Below are positions 36,500-51,349 of a stretch of DNA of 64,000 bases, piece after piece (position 1 is the stretch's first letter; each line of letters starts with the position of its first letter). Source of the DNA: Centropus unirufus (lineage: Eukaryota > Chordata > Aves > Cuculiformes > Centropidae); assembly GCA_013397695.1 (NCBI GenBank), contig VYZI01000012.1:6398372-6462371 (forward strand), in the 5' to 3' direction. Below the pieces are notes generated by a model. It saw nothing but the letters and a program-made list of their open reading frames with translations. It was not told the origin of the DNA and did not search any database. Both the position numbers and the translations under genes were made by a program.

Positions 36500-39400
36500 T
36501 GCCCACCCTAAATGACCTCCCCTTAGGTCAGAGGAACCCTACCTCCTGCCTGTGGTCCTTGCAGGGATGGGGTCTGGGCATGTGGGATGATGGCACAAGG
36601 TGCTGCATGGGTTGCGCAGCCTGGCAGTGCCCACCTCGGGTGTGCTGCGATGCCCGTGCAGCACGGAGGCGTGCGGGCTGCCAGGCCGGGCAGGCAAGAG
36701 CTTACCTTAGGTCAGAACATCGGGGTTTTTTTCCTTGCTGATGGTTGGCTTGCCACGCCACCCAGAAAACATTGCAGAGAGTTTTTAATAGAGGTGTTGC
36801 TGGGTGAATATAGCAGTAAGATGTCAAAGGCTTGACTTTTCATCTCATTAATACTGATTGGGAAGTAGACTATCAGCTTTTCTCTCCTAGATGAACCAAT
36901 TCAAGGGTTGGGTGGGCAAACATATGGTGGGCATCAGACTTCTATGAACAAACTGGCATAAAACTATGTGTTTTACTTAGGCTAACAGCCTTGGGAAGAG
37001 CGCTCCCTGCTCTCCTGGAAGAAGCAAGAAGTCTGGAGAGGGGTTTTGCCTGAAACCCACTGATATGCAAGCCCTTCCACTGACTGAACAATGCTGTATG
37101 TGACTCGGTGTAAATATAACATCTGTAAAAACACTTAACGGACACAGCAGCTAAGAGGACAAGATAAACATACATCTTTGAATACTGAAGAGAAAGGTGT
37201 TTATACTACATTTCTTCTCACCGTTACTTAACACCATTAAAAGAGGCAGTGTCCTTGGGCCCCATTTTCATGCTTTTTTTCAGATTGTTTTATGCTGTAA
37301 GTAGGCATTTACTTGCAAATTCATAGCTGGATGGTTTCAGCCCTGTGCCACTTTCTATAGAGCACACCTTCAGGTCATCACAATTGGCAGAAAAGCTCTC
37401 TTTACCCCTCAGAACTACAAACACCAGAAAATAAGAAGGGAGCATTTCTTACCAGTAGTCCAGGTTTAGCCAACCTTATTTGCTTTCCCCCACATTCTGA
37501 TAGGTTTCCTCAACTGGCTCCCAGTGAAACCTGGGCCTGCTAGAAATCAAGGAGCATAGTAAAAATAATGATGAGATTGATAATGCATATCCCAAGTATG
37601 AAAGGGGATGTCTGATCAGCGATCCCCTGATTGACAAGGAATCCCGAGCTGCACAATATTGAATTTGTGGGAAGAAGAGGGACCATATAGCTGAAATGGC
37701 TGTGTCTCAGTCAGTGCTCCTTGGCACACAGTCCTGGTACATGTTTGCTGGCCCGAGTTGTAGCTGTGCTACGCTACTGCCTCCTGTAAAAAGTCTGGCA
37801 GTGATTTAAAAGCTCAAGGGTTCAGTGAAAGGGATGCTCTTCAACACATACTTTGCCCTCCCATTGTATACAGTGTCATTTGTGCAGAACATTGTTCCTG
37901 CAGCCTCGCAAATCAAGGACAACTGGGAGTAGCCATGCTCCAAAGCCCAGCTGCAGCCAGAGGAAAGTTTGGTCACTTTGCTTTCCTTACTTCCCCTTCA
38001 TCACACAAAAATCATGTTTAATTGGCGGCAAGGGCTTCATTAGCTTTTTGTGGGCTGTGACTAGTAGCGTAAAATTTGGAATCACCTGCAAAAAATTGGT
38101 TTGAAACAGTTAAAACATGGTGCAGATTCATAAACAATAGATGTTGATTTTACAAAAAGATGCTGGGTGGTGTGTTCCAGGCTCAAGAGAGGAGAGGGGT
38201 CCTGAGGCTGGGGGAAACAGCTCAGGGTGCTGCAGGTCTGCAGTGACCACTGCCCTTCCCTTGCTTTCCCTTCTGGACTCCAATTCTCACTGCCTCCCCA
38301 GGCCAGCTTTTATAGCAGCTACAGTGGGAAATTCATCCTAGGGGAGAGCACCAGATCAGCTCTGACTGTCCCCATTCCCCATCTAATTTTAGCACCATCC
38401 TCTCCTGTTTCCTCTCCCCACCTTTCCTTGACAGTTCTGCTTTGTTCTCCACTCTCCTTTTCCCTTTCATCTCTTCTTTCCTTCAGTTGCTGGCACATTT
38501 ATCTTGTCTGGCTCCCTCAGAGCCTCCACCTCCTCCCCAGGCCTTCCATCTTCCCTGCCCTCCCCTTCAGAAACTCCTTCCAAATTAAGCAGGTGACCCA
38601 ATGGATGTAGGAGATGTGTTCTTGAACCAGGGGTGTCCAGGACTGTGCACACTCATCTTTCCCAGCTTGTCTGGCATCACAATCCTGCAGAAACACTGCC
38701 CGTCTCACAAGGGCCACAACCTCTTCCCTATTAGCGCAATCTTAATATGAAGATATTTCAGCCCAATTTGCTTCCCACAGCCAGAGCATGGTCCTCATTC
38801 ATACTTGATTATCCCAGCTACCCAAAAATGAATACATTGTCATTGTCTTGTCTTTTCTCACAGCAGCAGTGATGGTTTTTGTTCACACATCAGAATAACT
38901 CCACATGTCTGGAAACACTGAACTTTATGGATGCTGAAGGAGAAGCTCATGTTGAGGATGAGGTCTAGGAACGAACATCTGACTTTCATCACTGCAACCC
39001 TCGCTAGCTATCTGAAACTTTCTGGCTCCCTTTCCTTGTTGATAATTCCTAGTGGGGAGGCAGATATTTTCCTCTCACATCTTGTTCACACACTTGCCAA
39101 ACTTTCCTTCTGTTGCAGCCCCTCTAGAGCAAGGCACATCCAACGATCCAGTACAAACAGCAGCGAGCCTAGGCTCCAGTTGCTCGCTTTACCTTATCTC
39201 ATGAGATGTGACTGTAGAACCACACAGCTCGTGTGTATTCTGCTTTGCAAAGACTTACATTTAAACCAAGCTGCTTGTCCCACTGACAGCAAAGGGCCCA
39301 AGGATTCTTTTCTAAGCACTAAGAAGACTTCATGCAGCAAACCTTTTGTTCACCTTCCTTATTTCAACCCCTGGGCAAATTTGTGCCATTAGAAAAACAG

Positions 39401-42400
39401 GAGCTCAACATACTAAAACAAACAACTTGGTGTTGTAGCTGCTCTCAGGGATCCCTAAATCCTTTCCTGATCCATCTCTTTTATTGAGAGGTAAATGAAA
39501 ATAAATTTCATTTTAACTGGGACATGACCATACCTAACACCCTATTGAGCACACACACTCCTTAAACAGCTACCAGCAGTCAAAAAATATTGAAATGTAG
39601 AAAAAAACAAGTCTTTCACCAATATAGCTTATAATACAGAGGTCAGTTTAGGTTTGCTAGTGTGCCAACAGCACATCCTTCATTTCTTTTGTGTTTGCTT
39701 TTAGAAGAAAATCTAAAGCCTGAAGCATAGTGCTACGCTGAGAGTACAAGTGGTTAAACTCCAGTTAGACGAGAATCTAGAGTCTGTTGTGCTCCTTGAA
39801 GAGGAATGGCCAGATAAACTAGGGAGCTGCATTCTTTACTTCTCTGTTGCAGTCAGGATGAAACATTTGATGCTCTCCTAGTTAAAGATAAATACCAAAG
39901 TTTCTGCATTGTTAAATAGCACTTAGCAAAATGTAGCCTGCAGATTTGCTATTTTTATCAAGCACTCCATATTTGCACTTCCTCTGAAATCTCAGTAGGG
40001 TACCAATATTGCTTAAGTTGGCTTCTGCAGCCAGCATGCACCCGGGCTGTGCCTGGAAAGATGCATCTTTGAGCTGGCAGTGGTTATCAGTGAGTGATTG
40101 ATAATGGGCAAACTTCTTGCTCAGCTAAATGGGCTTTGGCACAGGATCACTTGAAATATAAAAACAATAAAAAAAAAATCAGAATAGCATCCACCCATAC
40201 CAGATGTGCCGACTGGAGAATATGCCAAATTCTTCAAAGCAGTACACTTGACAGCAGTCTCAGGCTGAAGTAATTTTTTTCCCCAAATATGTTTAAAAAC
40301 AAAGAGAAAAGTAAGTGTGGAGTAGGATGGATAGGATGAAATATTTTTGTTAACACTAAAAATTTTTAAATTATTCTCTCTATTACATTGAGTTTTTTTC
40401 TCCAGAGGGAATGAGAATGACTGGCTTTTTCTGACACAAAAGCCTATGAGGAAGAAAGCCCCATACTGCATTTTCAAGCATTTATAAAATGGACTTAAAA
40501 GACCAAACACAAAAATACATTGATTGAAGTGGTCACAGGCTAATCCATCTGAGAGAAGAAACTTTATATTTAAGCTTGCTTAACCAACTGAAGAAGATCT
40601 AGAAAAATTCAGGTATCGATATTCGCAACCAATCTTTTTAGAAATGACCCTTCACTTGGGCTTTTCAATTCAGGCCTTTTTGAATGCTGTTAACCCCAAG
40701 CAAAAGGGGCAAGATTCATATGCTTCTCATTTATAGCACAGACAAGCTCCCTTCCTAGAGCAAGCATGCACAAAAACACAGGCGCAACTGATTTTAAGTC
40801 AAAAGTGAGAAGAAAATATTATCAGGGATGACTGCCTTTTGATCGCAGCCCCTGGGAGAGAACAAGCATCTTGCAAGGTGCAGACAGAATCAAGGTGGTT
40901 CATGTTTAACTGCACTCAGCCATTGTTCTGGCTGTTTAGGCACTGGTTCCTCATCCTCTGACAGGTGAAGGCAGCAGCAAGCATGGCAGGCAACCACCTG
41001 TCTACTTCACGAGATTTCCTCGACCACAGCTGAACAGCAGGCTGTGCAAGGTCTTGAGTCAAGGCTGGAGACATATTTGTTCCATGCGAGCTCTTCGGAA
41101 AGTGTTACCTTCCATACCAAGTTCCAGAGGGAAAAACGCATTTCCAAGCTGTGCAAAGGACGTGCTGAGTTCTTGCACATTATGGTGAGTCTTGTATGCA
41201 ATCTGTCCCTCTGTTGGTTACTGGCTCATCACCAAGCATTGCCCATCAAGGTTTTCTAAAGGAAAATCAAAATAACCTTTCCATGAGAGTTAAAACCTGA
41301 AGGTTGATATCTCACCTCCAGTGATGCTCTGAGATGGAGGAAGGCACAACTCTACCCCCTGCTGTCTTTACGTCTTGCACCATTTCCATGACCATGATCT
41401 GAACAAACGCCCACTGAACCCAGAGGAGACTTTCCAGTCATATCGATGTCATATTGCACTCCCTGGCACTTAGGTAATATGCTAAACAGTCTTCAAATTT
41501 CTTGTGGTCATCACGGAATTCACAAATGCCTTAGCTTTTACCGCCCTGAGTAATTATTTATTGGGACAGCCTTTTTATAGAATCTTCTTAAAGTGTGCAT
41601 CCAGATTTTAAGGCCAGCAGAGACTATTAGCTCATCAGTCTGCAGAATATCGTAGCCCATAGCATTTTATTCAATAACCACTGTGTTTAGCTCAGCAGTT
41701 AGCATTTGATTAAAAAGTATCTTCCAGAAAAGCCTTCAGTCTCCACTAAAACCATCAAGGAATTTAGAAACTATCACTGCCTTCGGTGTTTTATCTAGTA
41801 CTTGATGCTATTATGGTTTTAAAAGTGAAACATATTTACTGCAATATACCCCCACACCTTTGAACATCTCTGCTGGGAGCATCAACATCTGAAGCCCCCA
41901 TGCACGCTCAGCATCCTCTCAGGCTCGTGTCCCCTACAGCCTTGCAGAGAAATGCTGGCACTATCTTGTGGGACAGAATCTTTCAGTCTGATTTCAGGCT
42001 CACAGTCTGGAAAATGAAGGAGGAGTCCTTGCAAATAACTGCTGAGTGAAAGGAAAATCTCAGTTCTGCCAGGTGGGCCCAGGGAAGGCTCACATTGCTG
42101 CAATGGAGAGGTTTAATTCTGACTCCTCTAGCAGATCTGAAGTTGTACAATTTTGCCTTCTCAAAATTGCTTTCTTGGTTGTTCTGATCTCTAGTCTCCC
42201 ATCTCCTCTGTCAGTTTTGCTGCAGGAAATAGTATCTCACTGTGGAGCAGTCTTAGATCCGACTCGTCCGTGTCTGACAGTAGGCAGGAATGCACCTCCA
42301 CTTAACCTTGGGCTTCACTGGCCCTGCTTTTATTTATATCTATTTTCCTGCATGTTCACCTTGGGAATAAGAATTACGTATCAACCAGATGTTCCAAGGC

Positions 42401-45400
42401 TCTCACAGATTAAGCAATATGTACTGGCCGAGCCCATGCAAAGTAGAGAGGCCAAAGGGAACACAGCTGCTGTGTGGGGGTCAAGGTCAGCTTTCCTTCT
42501 CCCAACCTCCCACATACCAGGCAAGTTTATGGAAGGACTAAAGGAGCTCCCTCATGTGTTTTGCTCCAAATCTGTAAACTGTTCAGTACTCCTTTCAACT
42601 ATGTTTTTCTGCCTTAAAATCCATTGAAGGGATCTATGGTTTTATGCTCAAAGAGTAGAGAGTAGGTCAGAACCTGTCTATGGATAAGTCCTTTCTTGCT
42701 GGCCTCTTCAGGCCGTCTTGTACCTCAATCTGGTGCAAAGTGTGCTGGCTGCAGTCCAACGATCCAGGCAAAAACATGCATCAGGTTTTGTCTTCGGGAT
42801 TGACTGCGTTTAAATCACTCGTTTCATTTGAAATCATCAGAAAAAAGCCTATCAATCTCAGCAGCCCTGGGACTTCTCCAGTTGCTGTTGAGGCCAGAGC
42901 AGGCGAAGTGACTCCATCTGACTGCCATTAGAGAATAAAGAACAGTGACTTTATGTATTCCCATTCTCCTGTATTTCTTCCCCCTGTGTCACAGTCTTGT
43001 TATGGGTAGCTGCATCATTCACAAGAGGTATTGCATGATATAATGAGGTGCATCATAACAAGATGTCTTTATTAGCCAGAAAGTTATGCTTCACCACACT
43101 GGGAAAAATGGCAGATGAAAGACAGATGACCCATATGGTGCACAGTAACTTAAATTACATTGTGAAGACAATGGTCTGCTTGTGAAACACCCTGTACGAG
43201 GCTCTTTAATCACAGCAAATAGACTGAAACCCTTCTAGCACTTAATCTTTTCTTCCATTGACTATGGCCAGGTTGTACAGAAAAAGAATCTCTCTTCCTT
43301 GTATATCTCTATCGAATTTAATTAGGTTTGCAAGGTTCACTCCCTGGATGAGTTATTCTAAGTCCTTACGCTTTCCCTGTGATGTCTGGGGGATTATATG
43401 CATATTGAAGCCTAGCTCTTCCATAATTGCTTTATCAATGGGGACCATGTAGAACCACATTTTATGTGACAGTTTTGACACAATTTCTTTAGCATATGAG
43501 AAAGATATAATACTTCAAGGGATAATTTTTTTTTTCCACTCGGTACCATGGAAGAACCACGAGGTGAGCCATATCTGCTTGTGCACATCAAATCCAGAAG
43601 AACCCAGGAAAGTGTTGCCAGGAGATATAGAGAGAAATCCAAGCCCCAGCAGCTCAGGGAAGCTGAGCACATATCTTGTGCTGAGGTGCTGCATCTATTC
43701 ACAGCTGGGCTGGAGATGAGCGAGATTGCTCAGAGCATGAAGATATCAAGAACCAGTCAAGCATGACTCCTGATATCAGCTTCTGGGCAATAAGTTTCAG
43801 GTCAGGGCTGTACATGCTCTGGGGATCAAAAGGCTAAAGCTCACAGGTAATACTGCCATGCACTCTGTTTTCAGCTCCCGGCTGAAGCTGGAAAGGACAG
43901 CGATGCAGGTACTGCCTCCCGTCTCCCTGCCCTTGCAATGTTTTTGAGATGGGTTCCCCCATTGCCACTCTGGAATGCTTGCATATGGCCCTGCCAAAAC
44001 TTTCCCCTGAATTTGTAAGACAAATTTATATATCCACATTTCATTTAATACTTCATCAGAGCGCCAGAAGTGGTGGAATGGGAGATCTCATTCTTTCAGC
44101 ATCAGTACTGTAAACTTCATCACTATCAAGTATTACGAAAGATCAAGAGGCAGAAATGATGTTTTAAAGTCTTGTACATAAAATGATACTTTCTAGACTT
44201 GAAGCAAAAAGCATCAGAAGCATGGAGTAGTTTTGAGAGGTGTCCAAAAAAAAAAAAAAAGAGAGGAGGCAGAGATGTACAAAAACCAGCCATGAGACAA
44301 GTTTAATTTCTGCCAGGAACTGATTGGTCTGGTTTTGCTCTTTCATGGTTTACTCTCATTTCACTTGAGAGGCACTATGATGTTGGTTTTGGTGGTTTTT
44401 TCTTAGGAAAATTATTCCATGATAATGCGTTTCTGCAGTGCTCCCTAAAATTATTGCTGTTGGCCTTCCTGGTGGCATGGCCTTGGAGGGATCCTTTTGA
44501 TCCAAGCTGTTATGGCAGCGCCTCTGCTTCTGTGCTCCAGCAGGGCATGCCAGACTGCATCGAAGGATAAGAAGGTAATTGATCCCACAGAGGAAAAGAA
44601 AGAGCCTGAGGCAAGTGACAGACACACAAACGGGAAGAATGCAATGTTTATGCTTTTACCTAAATCAATAGTAACTACAAGAAGCTGCTGTAGCTGTGGG
44701 CTCTTAGGCTGTGAGTGAGTTTCAGATCTGCAGAGGGGTTTGGTGATTCTTGCATGCAAGTAAATGCAACCGGTGCATGAAAGGGGGACCAAGGTGGAGA
44801 GAAAACCAAAGCTGCCAGGAATTAAATACGCTTGCAAAGGGGCGCAAGAGTTAGGTAGGACAACCTTCCTGCTCCAAGGACATGACATTTTGGAGGTGTC
44901 AATATGTAGGCTGAGATCCATCAGCAAATTTCAAATGAGACAGTGAAGAGATGTTTTTCAGGACAAGATTTCCTGACCTAGCCCGCATTTGAAGAGGCAG
45001 ATCAGACACCTGTGGGTTCCCTGAGAATCCTGTCCACGTGAATATCTGTTATTTTGGCTCTGGTGGCAAGTAGCAATATATGAATTTATCATCATCAGAT
45101 AAACACTAATAAAATATCCCAGATTAGAGCAGTAGATATTTTTATGACAAACCCAAACTGAATAAAAGATAAACAACAAAATCTCATTTTCTGCTCTGGA
45201 GCTGCAAGGACCAAGGTGTAGAAACACAAGAAGAACAAACAACATGAGTTCTTTGCAAATAACTTCCTCTCTTCCAATTTCCCATCTAACCTCACTTTCA
45301 GTTATGGCTCGTAGAGGTAACAGCTATTGATCTACAACTATTTTGACAAGAAGAGTTGCTGCAGAAACAGCAGAAATCTCATCAGGTCGTTGTCAGCTAA

Positions 45401-46270
45401 TCTGGCCACTCAGTAAGGGAGCAAACAATTAACACTAAGCACTAACTGCTGGGCTCATCATTATCCAGCAGGTATAAGGTCCTCTGAGGACTTGAATTCG
45501 CATTTGAGTTCAGCTCATAATATAAAAGCCACTCCTGAATAACGTGTGCCTGCAGAGCTGATTTCACAGAGTACAGAAATACAAGCACAGGAGCTGCAAA
45601 CATGTTTTCCATTGACTGGAGCGCAGAGTGTTTTATCACGATTCAATTGATGGCTAAACTCACCAAGCAAACTCATAAAAGCATTAGTTTGTATTTGTTG
45701 TTCACATTCAGAGACATTATACATCAAAAAGGTCAATGCTTCCTAACTAATTCAATTATAACACGGCCATCTATCATACTAGTTCAGTTAATATCAAGTT
45801 AGCTTGCAGTTTTTGGAGAATGATGAAAGTTGGAGTGTCTACACAGGATATTCTGCTTTAACTACAAACCTCTTTGTGATAACAGAGCTCGTTGCAAACC
45901 TTTCTTCATCTGTTCTCTGCCAGATGCTTTGTATCATATCCAAACTACCAGTTTTTGCCAGTGGCAGGGTAGTTAAATGCAAGGAGAGACAGTGCTTCAG
46001 TCTGAAGGTGTGCTACGCTACCTATACCAAGCCTGAAAAATGACTCCCCAAGGGTGTTTTATTTGCCTGCATTTGTTATTAAAGGCATGGTGACTTGGAT
46101 TCATTTATTGGGTTTTGGGGTTTTTTTTGATAGATTTAATCAAAGAGAAAGCTGGCAGCCTTCCTGCACTGGTTTGGAAATCTGGATGCAAGATAGCTAA
46201 CAAGGCAAGGTATTTAATATATCTGTGCAATCTGATAGAAGAAAATATGATATTCCAATTTTTTTTAAGC
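36500..46270. other. Intergenic DNA upstream of the CpG island
   Basis: No gene was recognised. In particular I looked for the p24-family exons of TMED3, the upstream neighbour in mammals, and did not see them. There is a pyrimidine-rich stretch at about 38.34-38.58 kb and a run of 15 A at about 44246-44260. Open frames such as the 193-codon one at 42046-42627 have no coding character that I can see. Confidence 0.65.
44246..44260 (+). repeat. A15 homopolymer
   Basis: A simple run of about 15 A with no target-site duplication or retroelement body recognised before it. Confidence 0.85.
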
Positions 46271-46274
46271 GTAG

Positions 46275-47480
46275 ACAAGCAATCTGGACAACTACAGGCT
46301 CTTTAGTCTGATTTCACAAGCAAGCGAGGCTTTTTAATACATGTTGAAGGAAAGGGCTCTGGAAGTAAATGGTGGCAGGAGAAAATACATCAAGATAAAT
46401 CACACCCAGCTACGCCATTATCTCTTCCTGATAAAAATCCTCAGTTTTAAAGCAGCATATATAGCCTAGCTGGACTTCAACAAAACAGTTGATATGGAAA
46501 ACTAAGTTGGAAATTATTTGGATTAATTCGTGACTGCCAGCTAGTTTCCCACCCACCATGTAGGAGTGATGTTGACATACTGTTTTAAAAGGAGGATGAC
46601 CAGGTAGTGTGAAGGTTACTAGAGGAATTCCTCCAGGACTAGGACCAATTTTAGTCACTGTTTTCATTAATTACCTGTGGACAGAACAGAAAAACACTAG
46701 GGCCTTTAGTGGCATTGGATAGGAAGCTGGAAAGCATTCCTAGATAAAACCCGAATATTACACAGGAACATAGGCACAGGGATGAGGCTAACAAAGAAAT
46801 TTATGATTCTGTACTTCAGGACAAGCACAAATATCAGCGAGCACCTGAAAGCTTATCAGTTGGGAGCAAGGAGAGAAGAGAGTCATTAGTCTAGCACAGG
46901 ATGTTTATGAGCTTTTCATATACTGGGGCCATAGACAAGCATAGGCAATGTGATGAGAAGCTCTGCACACAGGTGCTGCAGAAGGGTGTTGTCACGTTTA
47001 CAAGGCACAGACCAGGATGAGCATCACTGGGAAGGACAAGGCACAATCTCACTGGGAATATCTTGTCCCACGTGGTCTTGTACTCAGCAGTGTCCGATTC
47101 ACAGCAAGAAGTAACTGGGTTGAGCCAGTGTTGTCACAGGAAACTGTACAAGCTGCTTCATTTAGCCTTGCAAAATGAAGCCTGAGAGGGGCTCTGATTA
47201 TTTTCTATAAATACATCAAGGGGGTAAACACAAGGGACAGAGAAGAGCTATTTAAGCTGTAGAAGAATATTGGCACAAGAACAAATAGATGTAAATTGAT
47301 GAAGAATAAATTTAGGCAAAAATATCTTCAGAGAAGTGAATTTTTGGAATAGTCATATAGACAGAGAGAATGAACTTCCCCTTCTCTCCTTCCAACCTTG
47401 CCCAGTTACTGAGCAGGTTTTATATGGCACATTTGATGGGATGACAGCACGCTGCTCTCAAGCCATTCTCCCAGATCTAG
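46275..47480 (+). mobile_element. Old, decayed CR1/L3-like LINE fragment
   Basis: In plus orientation this stretch reads like part of a LINE reverse transcriptase and its 3' end. Residual palm motifs are visible: GACTTCAACAAAACAGTTGA (compare DFSKAFDT) near 46476, and CCAGGACTAGGACCAATTTT (compare the PQGSVLGPLLF block) near 46633. Further on, the ATAAATACATCAAGGGGGTA block at about 47209 and the ACAAATAGATGTAAATTGAT block near 47281 match the 3' region of old CR1-type elements. Many stops and frameshifts make it inactive. The ends are approximate. Confidence 0.65.
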
Positions 47481-50400
47481 GGTTTCATGCCAAGCTGACA
47501 CAAGACCTGCTAATTGGTATCTCTAATATCATGGAGGTCCCCAAGACTCCATTTAACCTATTCAATCTGGGAAGTTTCCAAGATTTTCATATTGACTTGT
47601 TTAAATGATAAGGTTTTCAAACCAAGGCTGTGGTTTCTGGCGCATGGGCCAGTGGCCAGGAGGACAGTGGAGCATCCTGCCCCATATGCTGGCATCAGTG
47701 TGGCCATGCCAGGGAAATGGCACAGATGCCACCAAAGCAACACGTGCTGCAGCCAGGGAGACACAGCTGATCTGTAGCCAGACCAGTCACCAAATGCTTG
47801 TTTGTTATTCAAGATGATAGAAAAGCAAGGCTCATGGCAGGGAAAATGCAGCATCCCCTTGGCAGAGGCTGCAGCTGGACTGCTTTAAAGCAATCTAAAC
47901 TTCAGGCTCAATAAGTGGACAATGTAATTTTCCCTTGTTTAAGCTCTCAAAAAGACTGGAGGTTTAGATACTGTATAAAAAGAGTCCCAAGAGGCACCAG
48001 GGAGGGGACAAGAGTCACAGTAACAAGGTTTACACCACCAGGTAAGGAACCCACCCTCTCTCACCAGGTGTCCCCTCCAGAGCTCAGCGACGCTTGGTGG
48101 ATCGGTTACACTGTGGTCCAACAGCAGGGACATGTGGCCCAGTGCTGCCTCTTTCTATGTGCTGTGTCCTATTTTTTTTCAGTGCTGCTTTCTCTGCCTA
48201 TGTCCTGCTCTGTCAAGGCTACCGAGAGAGCTGGTGACATCTGCACAGCCACACAGATCCCCTCCATCACTGCCTGACCATTGTGCTGATAGATGCCCCG
48301 TGCCAGGACAGCGTCTGCTGACAGAGGTGGGTACCCAAAGGCAGCAAGGCTTAGCAGGAAGGATTCATGCAAAAGACAGCTCGGAACTATTGAATGGTTA
48401 ACATTAATGGGGATCAGAGACCCTAATACTGGATTCAATCCTTATGCTAGTGGTAGAGAAGGCTTTTAAATCATGCCAAAATCATTATCCATACTTCCAC
48501 AGTAGCATTATGATGAGACTCACAAAATGCCATGCATTATTGTACCCACTGTACCACGATACTAATAGGTGGGAAACTGAGCCGCAGAAAGCCAACGTCA
48601 CAAACTCATCCGTACTTTGATCACCTGCCCTCAGTTGAATAATCCTGCTCTAATCTTCCCTAAAAGTCCTCGCAGTCAAGGTCAGAGGAGACCAACACAA
48701 GCAATGGTTTTTCCCAGTGCCTTGTTTGAGTCAAAGCCATGACCTCCCTCCCCGTGGAGAGGCACAGCAGCCCAGCAAGTCATTTTGTCACACTGAAGCT
48801 CTCAGTGCAGCACATCGACACTTGCTCTTTGGATAGTCTTTCTCCATCAGGTAGTGTATTTTAGCATCTTCCCCAAGTAGTTTTTTTTCCTCGAGGATTT
48901 TTACATTATCACAGCATAGCTGATCTGATGATGCACAGCTAATGTGGGACTTTGCTTTTTCATTTTGTTGCAGTTTGCAATGAAATTAGATGGAGGGCTC
49001 CCGAGATGTAGGCATTTTAATTCCTTGCATATAACACTGGAAAGTGCCAAACGACCCAGCAATGAATGAGTCAAATTCAGAAGCAGAGAATTAAGTGTAT
49101 ACTGGTATTTCAATGAGTGGGGCAATAGCACCATAATTCTCACTACTTTTGCTTTGAGTCACGCATGAGAACTCTGCTGCAGACCCAAATGAGCTCATAT
49201 ATCCCTCAAGTGCAAATAGGAAATGCAGTCCTCTCCTCTGGACATCAACTGCCAATTTGTGTGTTGCTTTTTACTGTTCAGATCAGATTGTAGGCTGATA
49301 TTATCACTTTTGCCATTAAGTTCATTGTTTTTATTTATACCAGCTGGAGTAATTCTTTTTAACAGAGACTTTCACTGTACTTTATAAATCTTATCACAAG
49401 GATAAATCAAGAGAGATATTTTTTGCTAGTCTATGAATCTATAATTGACATTTACTTGCTGATGGGTTTATGCAGATGAGGATCTTTCTCAATACATTTC
49501 TACACAGGCAAAGAAAACCCATATGCTTCTTTAGAAAACCCAATGAATTTTAAATTGAAACCTCCCAGATTTTCTGTGCATGAGGGCAGATTTTATTTGC
49601 ACATTGAACAAACTCCTGGAAGAGAAACACATTTATTTTAATACCTACTGCTGGATCTGAGAACACATTTTCTTCTACACAGAAAACCTTAAAAAAGCCC
49701 AGAGTATTTGCTCAAACACTCTCTGGCTCTGGGAATTTCCTCTCTGAAACACAACATACCTAACGCTGCTGGGCAACCTGACGGTCATTACAGGATTGCA
49801 GCTAGTGAAGGATGCTACATGACATGGGGTGCAGGGGTTCCCAGGGCTTAAAGGTCCATGCACCCTCTCCAATTCCAACCACCAACCCAGAGACACTCAC
49901 TGTGGCACAGCTCAACACTGGCTCAAAGTGACACAATGGCCTGCGGGCAATGCTGGTCACTGGGACTTGGGCAAAAAGGCAGGCTCACACACTCAAGCCC
50001 TCACTTTTATTCCTGTGGATTGTAAATCTGCCTAATGTACCAGTGCATCAGGAGAAAAAAAAAAAAAACAAACACAAACATAAAAACATGAAGGATCTTA
50101 TTTGAACCAGAATCCACCACAAGAAAACAAGGCTTTATGAAGGCAATGCTGTTAGAAGGAATATTGTACCTTCATCTTCTTCTAAGCATGACATAAAGGT
50201 CCTCTCAATAGGGAAAATATCAGTTCCTTAGAGGAAAAAAATGTATGCCCTTCCAAAATGAGTACATATCAGTCTAAACTGAGGGCTTAAATTAAATATT
50301 AAAGATTTTTTTAAAAATCCAAACCCTGAACGACAGTTTGATTTATATAGTACTGTTCCTTCAGAAAGGATTTGTGGAAGCAAGAACTTGCTCTGTGTTG

Positions 50401-51349
50401 TTCTTTGTAAAAGAAAAAGAACAAAATCAATTTTTATAAAGCCAGATTATTTTACAAGTCAAGTTATCAGAAATTCTGCCTGCATCTGGGACATCTGTTT
50501 TTCTCTCATAAGGCAGTGACTTCAGAAAAGACTGAAAAGGGGCACAGAGCCTACCCAAAACTAGGTTATCTAATACTGCTTTTCTCAATGTGATTAAGCT
50601 TGTCTTTATTGCAATCTCACCCATTTTCCACTAACCTGAGCAGTATTCTTCACCACACCCACATTTACTGCAGTCAGTAGCATCCCCAGTTCTGCTCATG
50701 GTCCTTCACACTCTCCTCATGCTGGTAGGACGCACCACCTGGCACCCAGCAACCAAAATTCACCATTTTCCCCAGGGCTGCCTGTGGGAATGGTGTTGGT
50801 AGCACTTGCTAACAAAGGCAAAACAATTGATTTTCCAGCAACTCTTGGAATCCCGAATGGGCAATTACAGGGTCATGAAGGAGTCTTGCACCTCATTTCC
50901 AGAAACAACACAGGCATAGACAATTCTTACTGGACTTTAGCCTTCTTAATCTCCTAGACTCTTCCAGAATGGATATTCACAGCATCTCGCACTGTTTACA
51001 AAATATCCTCATCTTCAGGAGCAAATACCAGCTTACAAGCCAGGAGACAGCAAGGGTTTAAAGTGCACAGCCAGTGTTTTACATCTTAAGGGGGCGCCTG
51101 GCACCAAGTCTTCAGCTGCCCAAAGCAATCCAGATTCACTGGATCTGATTGGACCAACTCCAGACCTAAACCAGGTGAAGAGATGAATTGGGTATCTGGA
51201 AGCAGGTAGGAAAAGATGAGAAAAGGGGAGCTGGTGTGGGGCTGCAGAAGGAAGCGTAGGGTGTGAGCTCAAAAGATGCATTTCACTCCATCATGGCAGG
51301 CACAAGCTGTACCTAAGTAGGGCCTACAAGAAAGCTGAGGGGGGAATTT
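47481..51349. other. Intergenic DNA between LINE fragments
   Basis: No gene or repeat was recognised beyond a run of about 14 A at 50055-50068. Short ORFs here have no recognisable homology. Confidence 0.6.

Noticed and set aside
42046..42627. 193-codon plus-strand open frame
   Set aside because: No homology, no start context and mixed composition; a frame of this length is expected occasionally in 64 kb.
43548..43766. 72-codon plus-strand frame rich in Glu and Arg, considered as a small protein
   Set aside because: It begins at an ATG but has no homology, and nothing around it suggests an exon or promoter.
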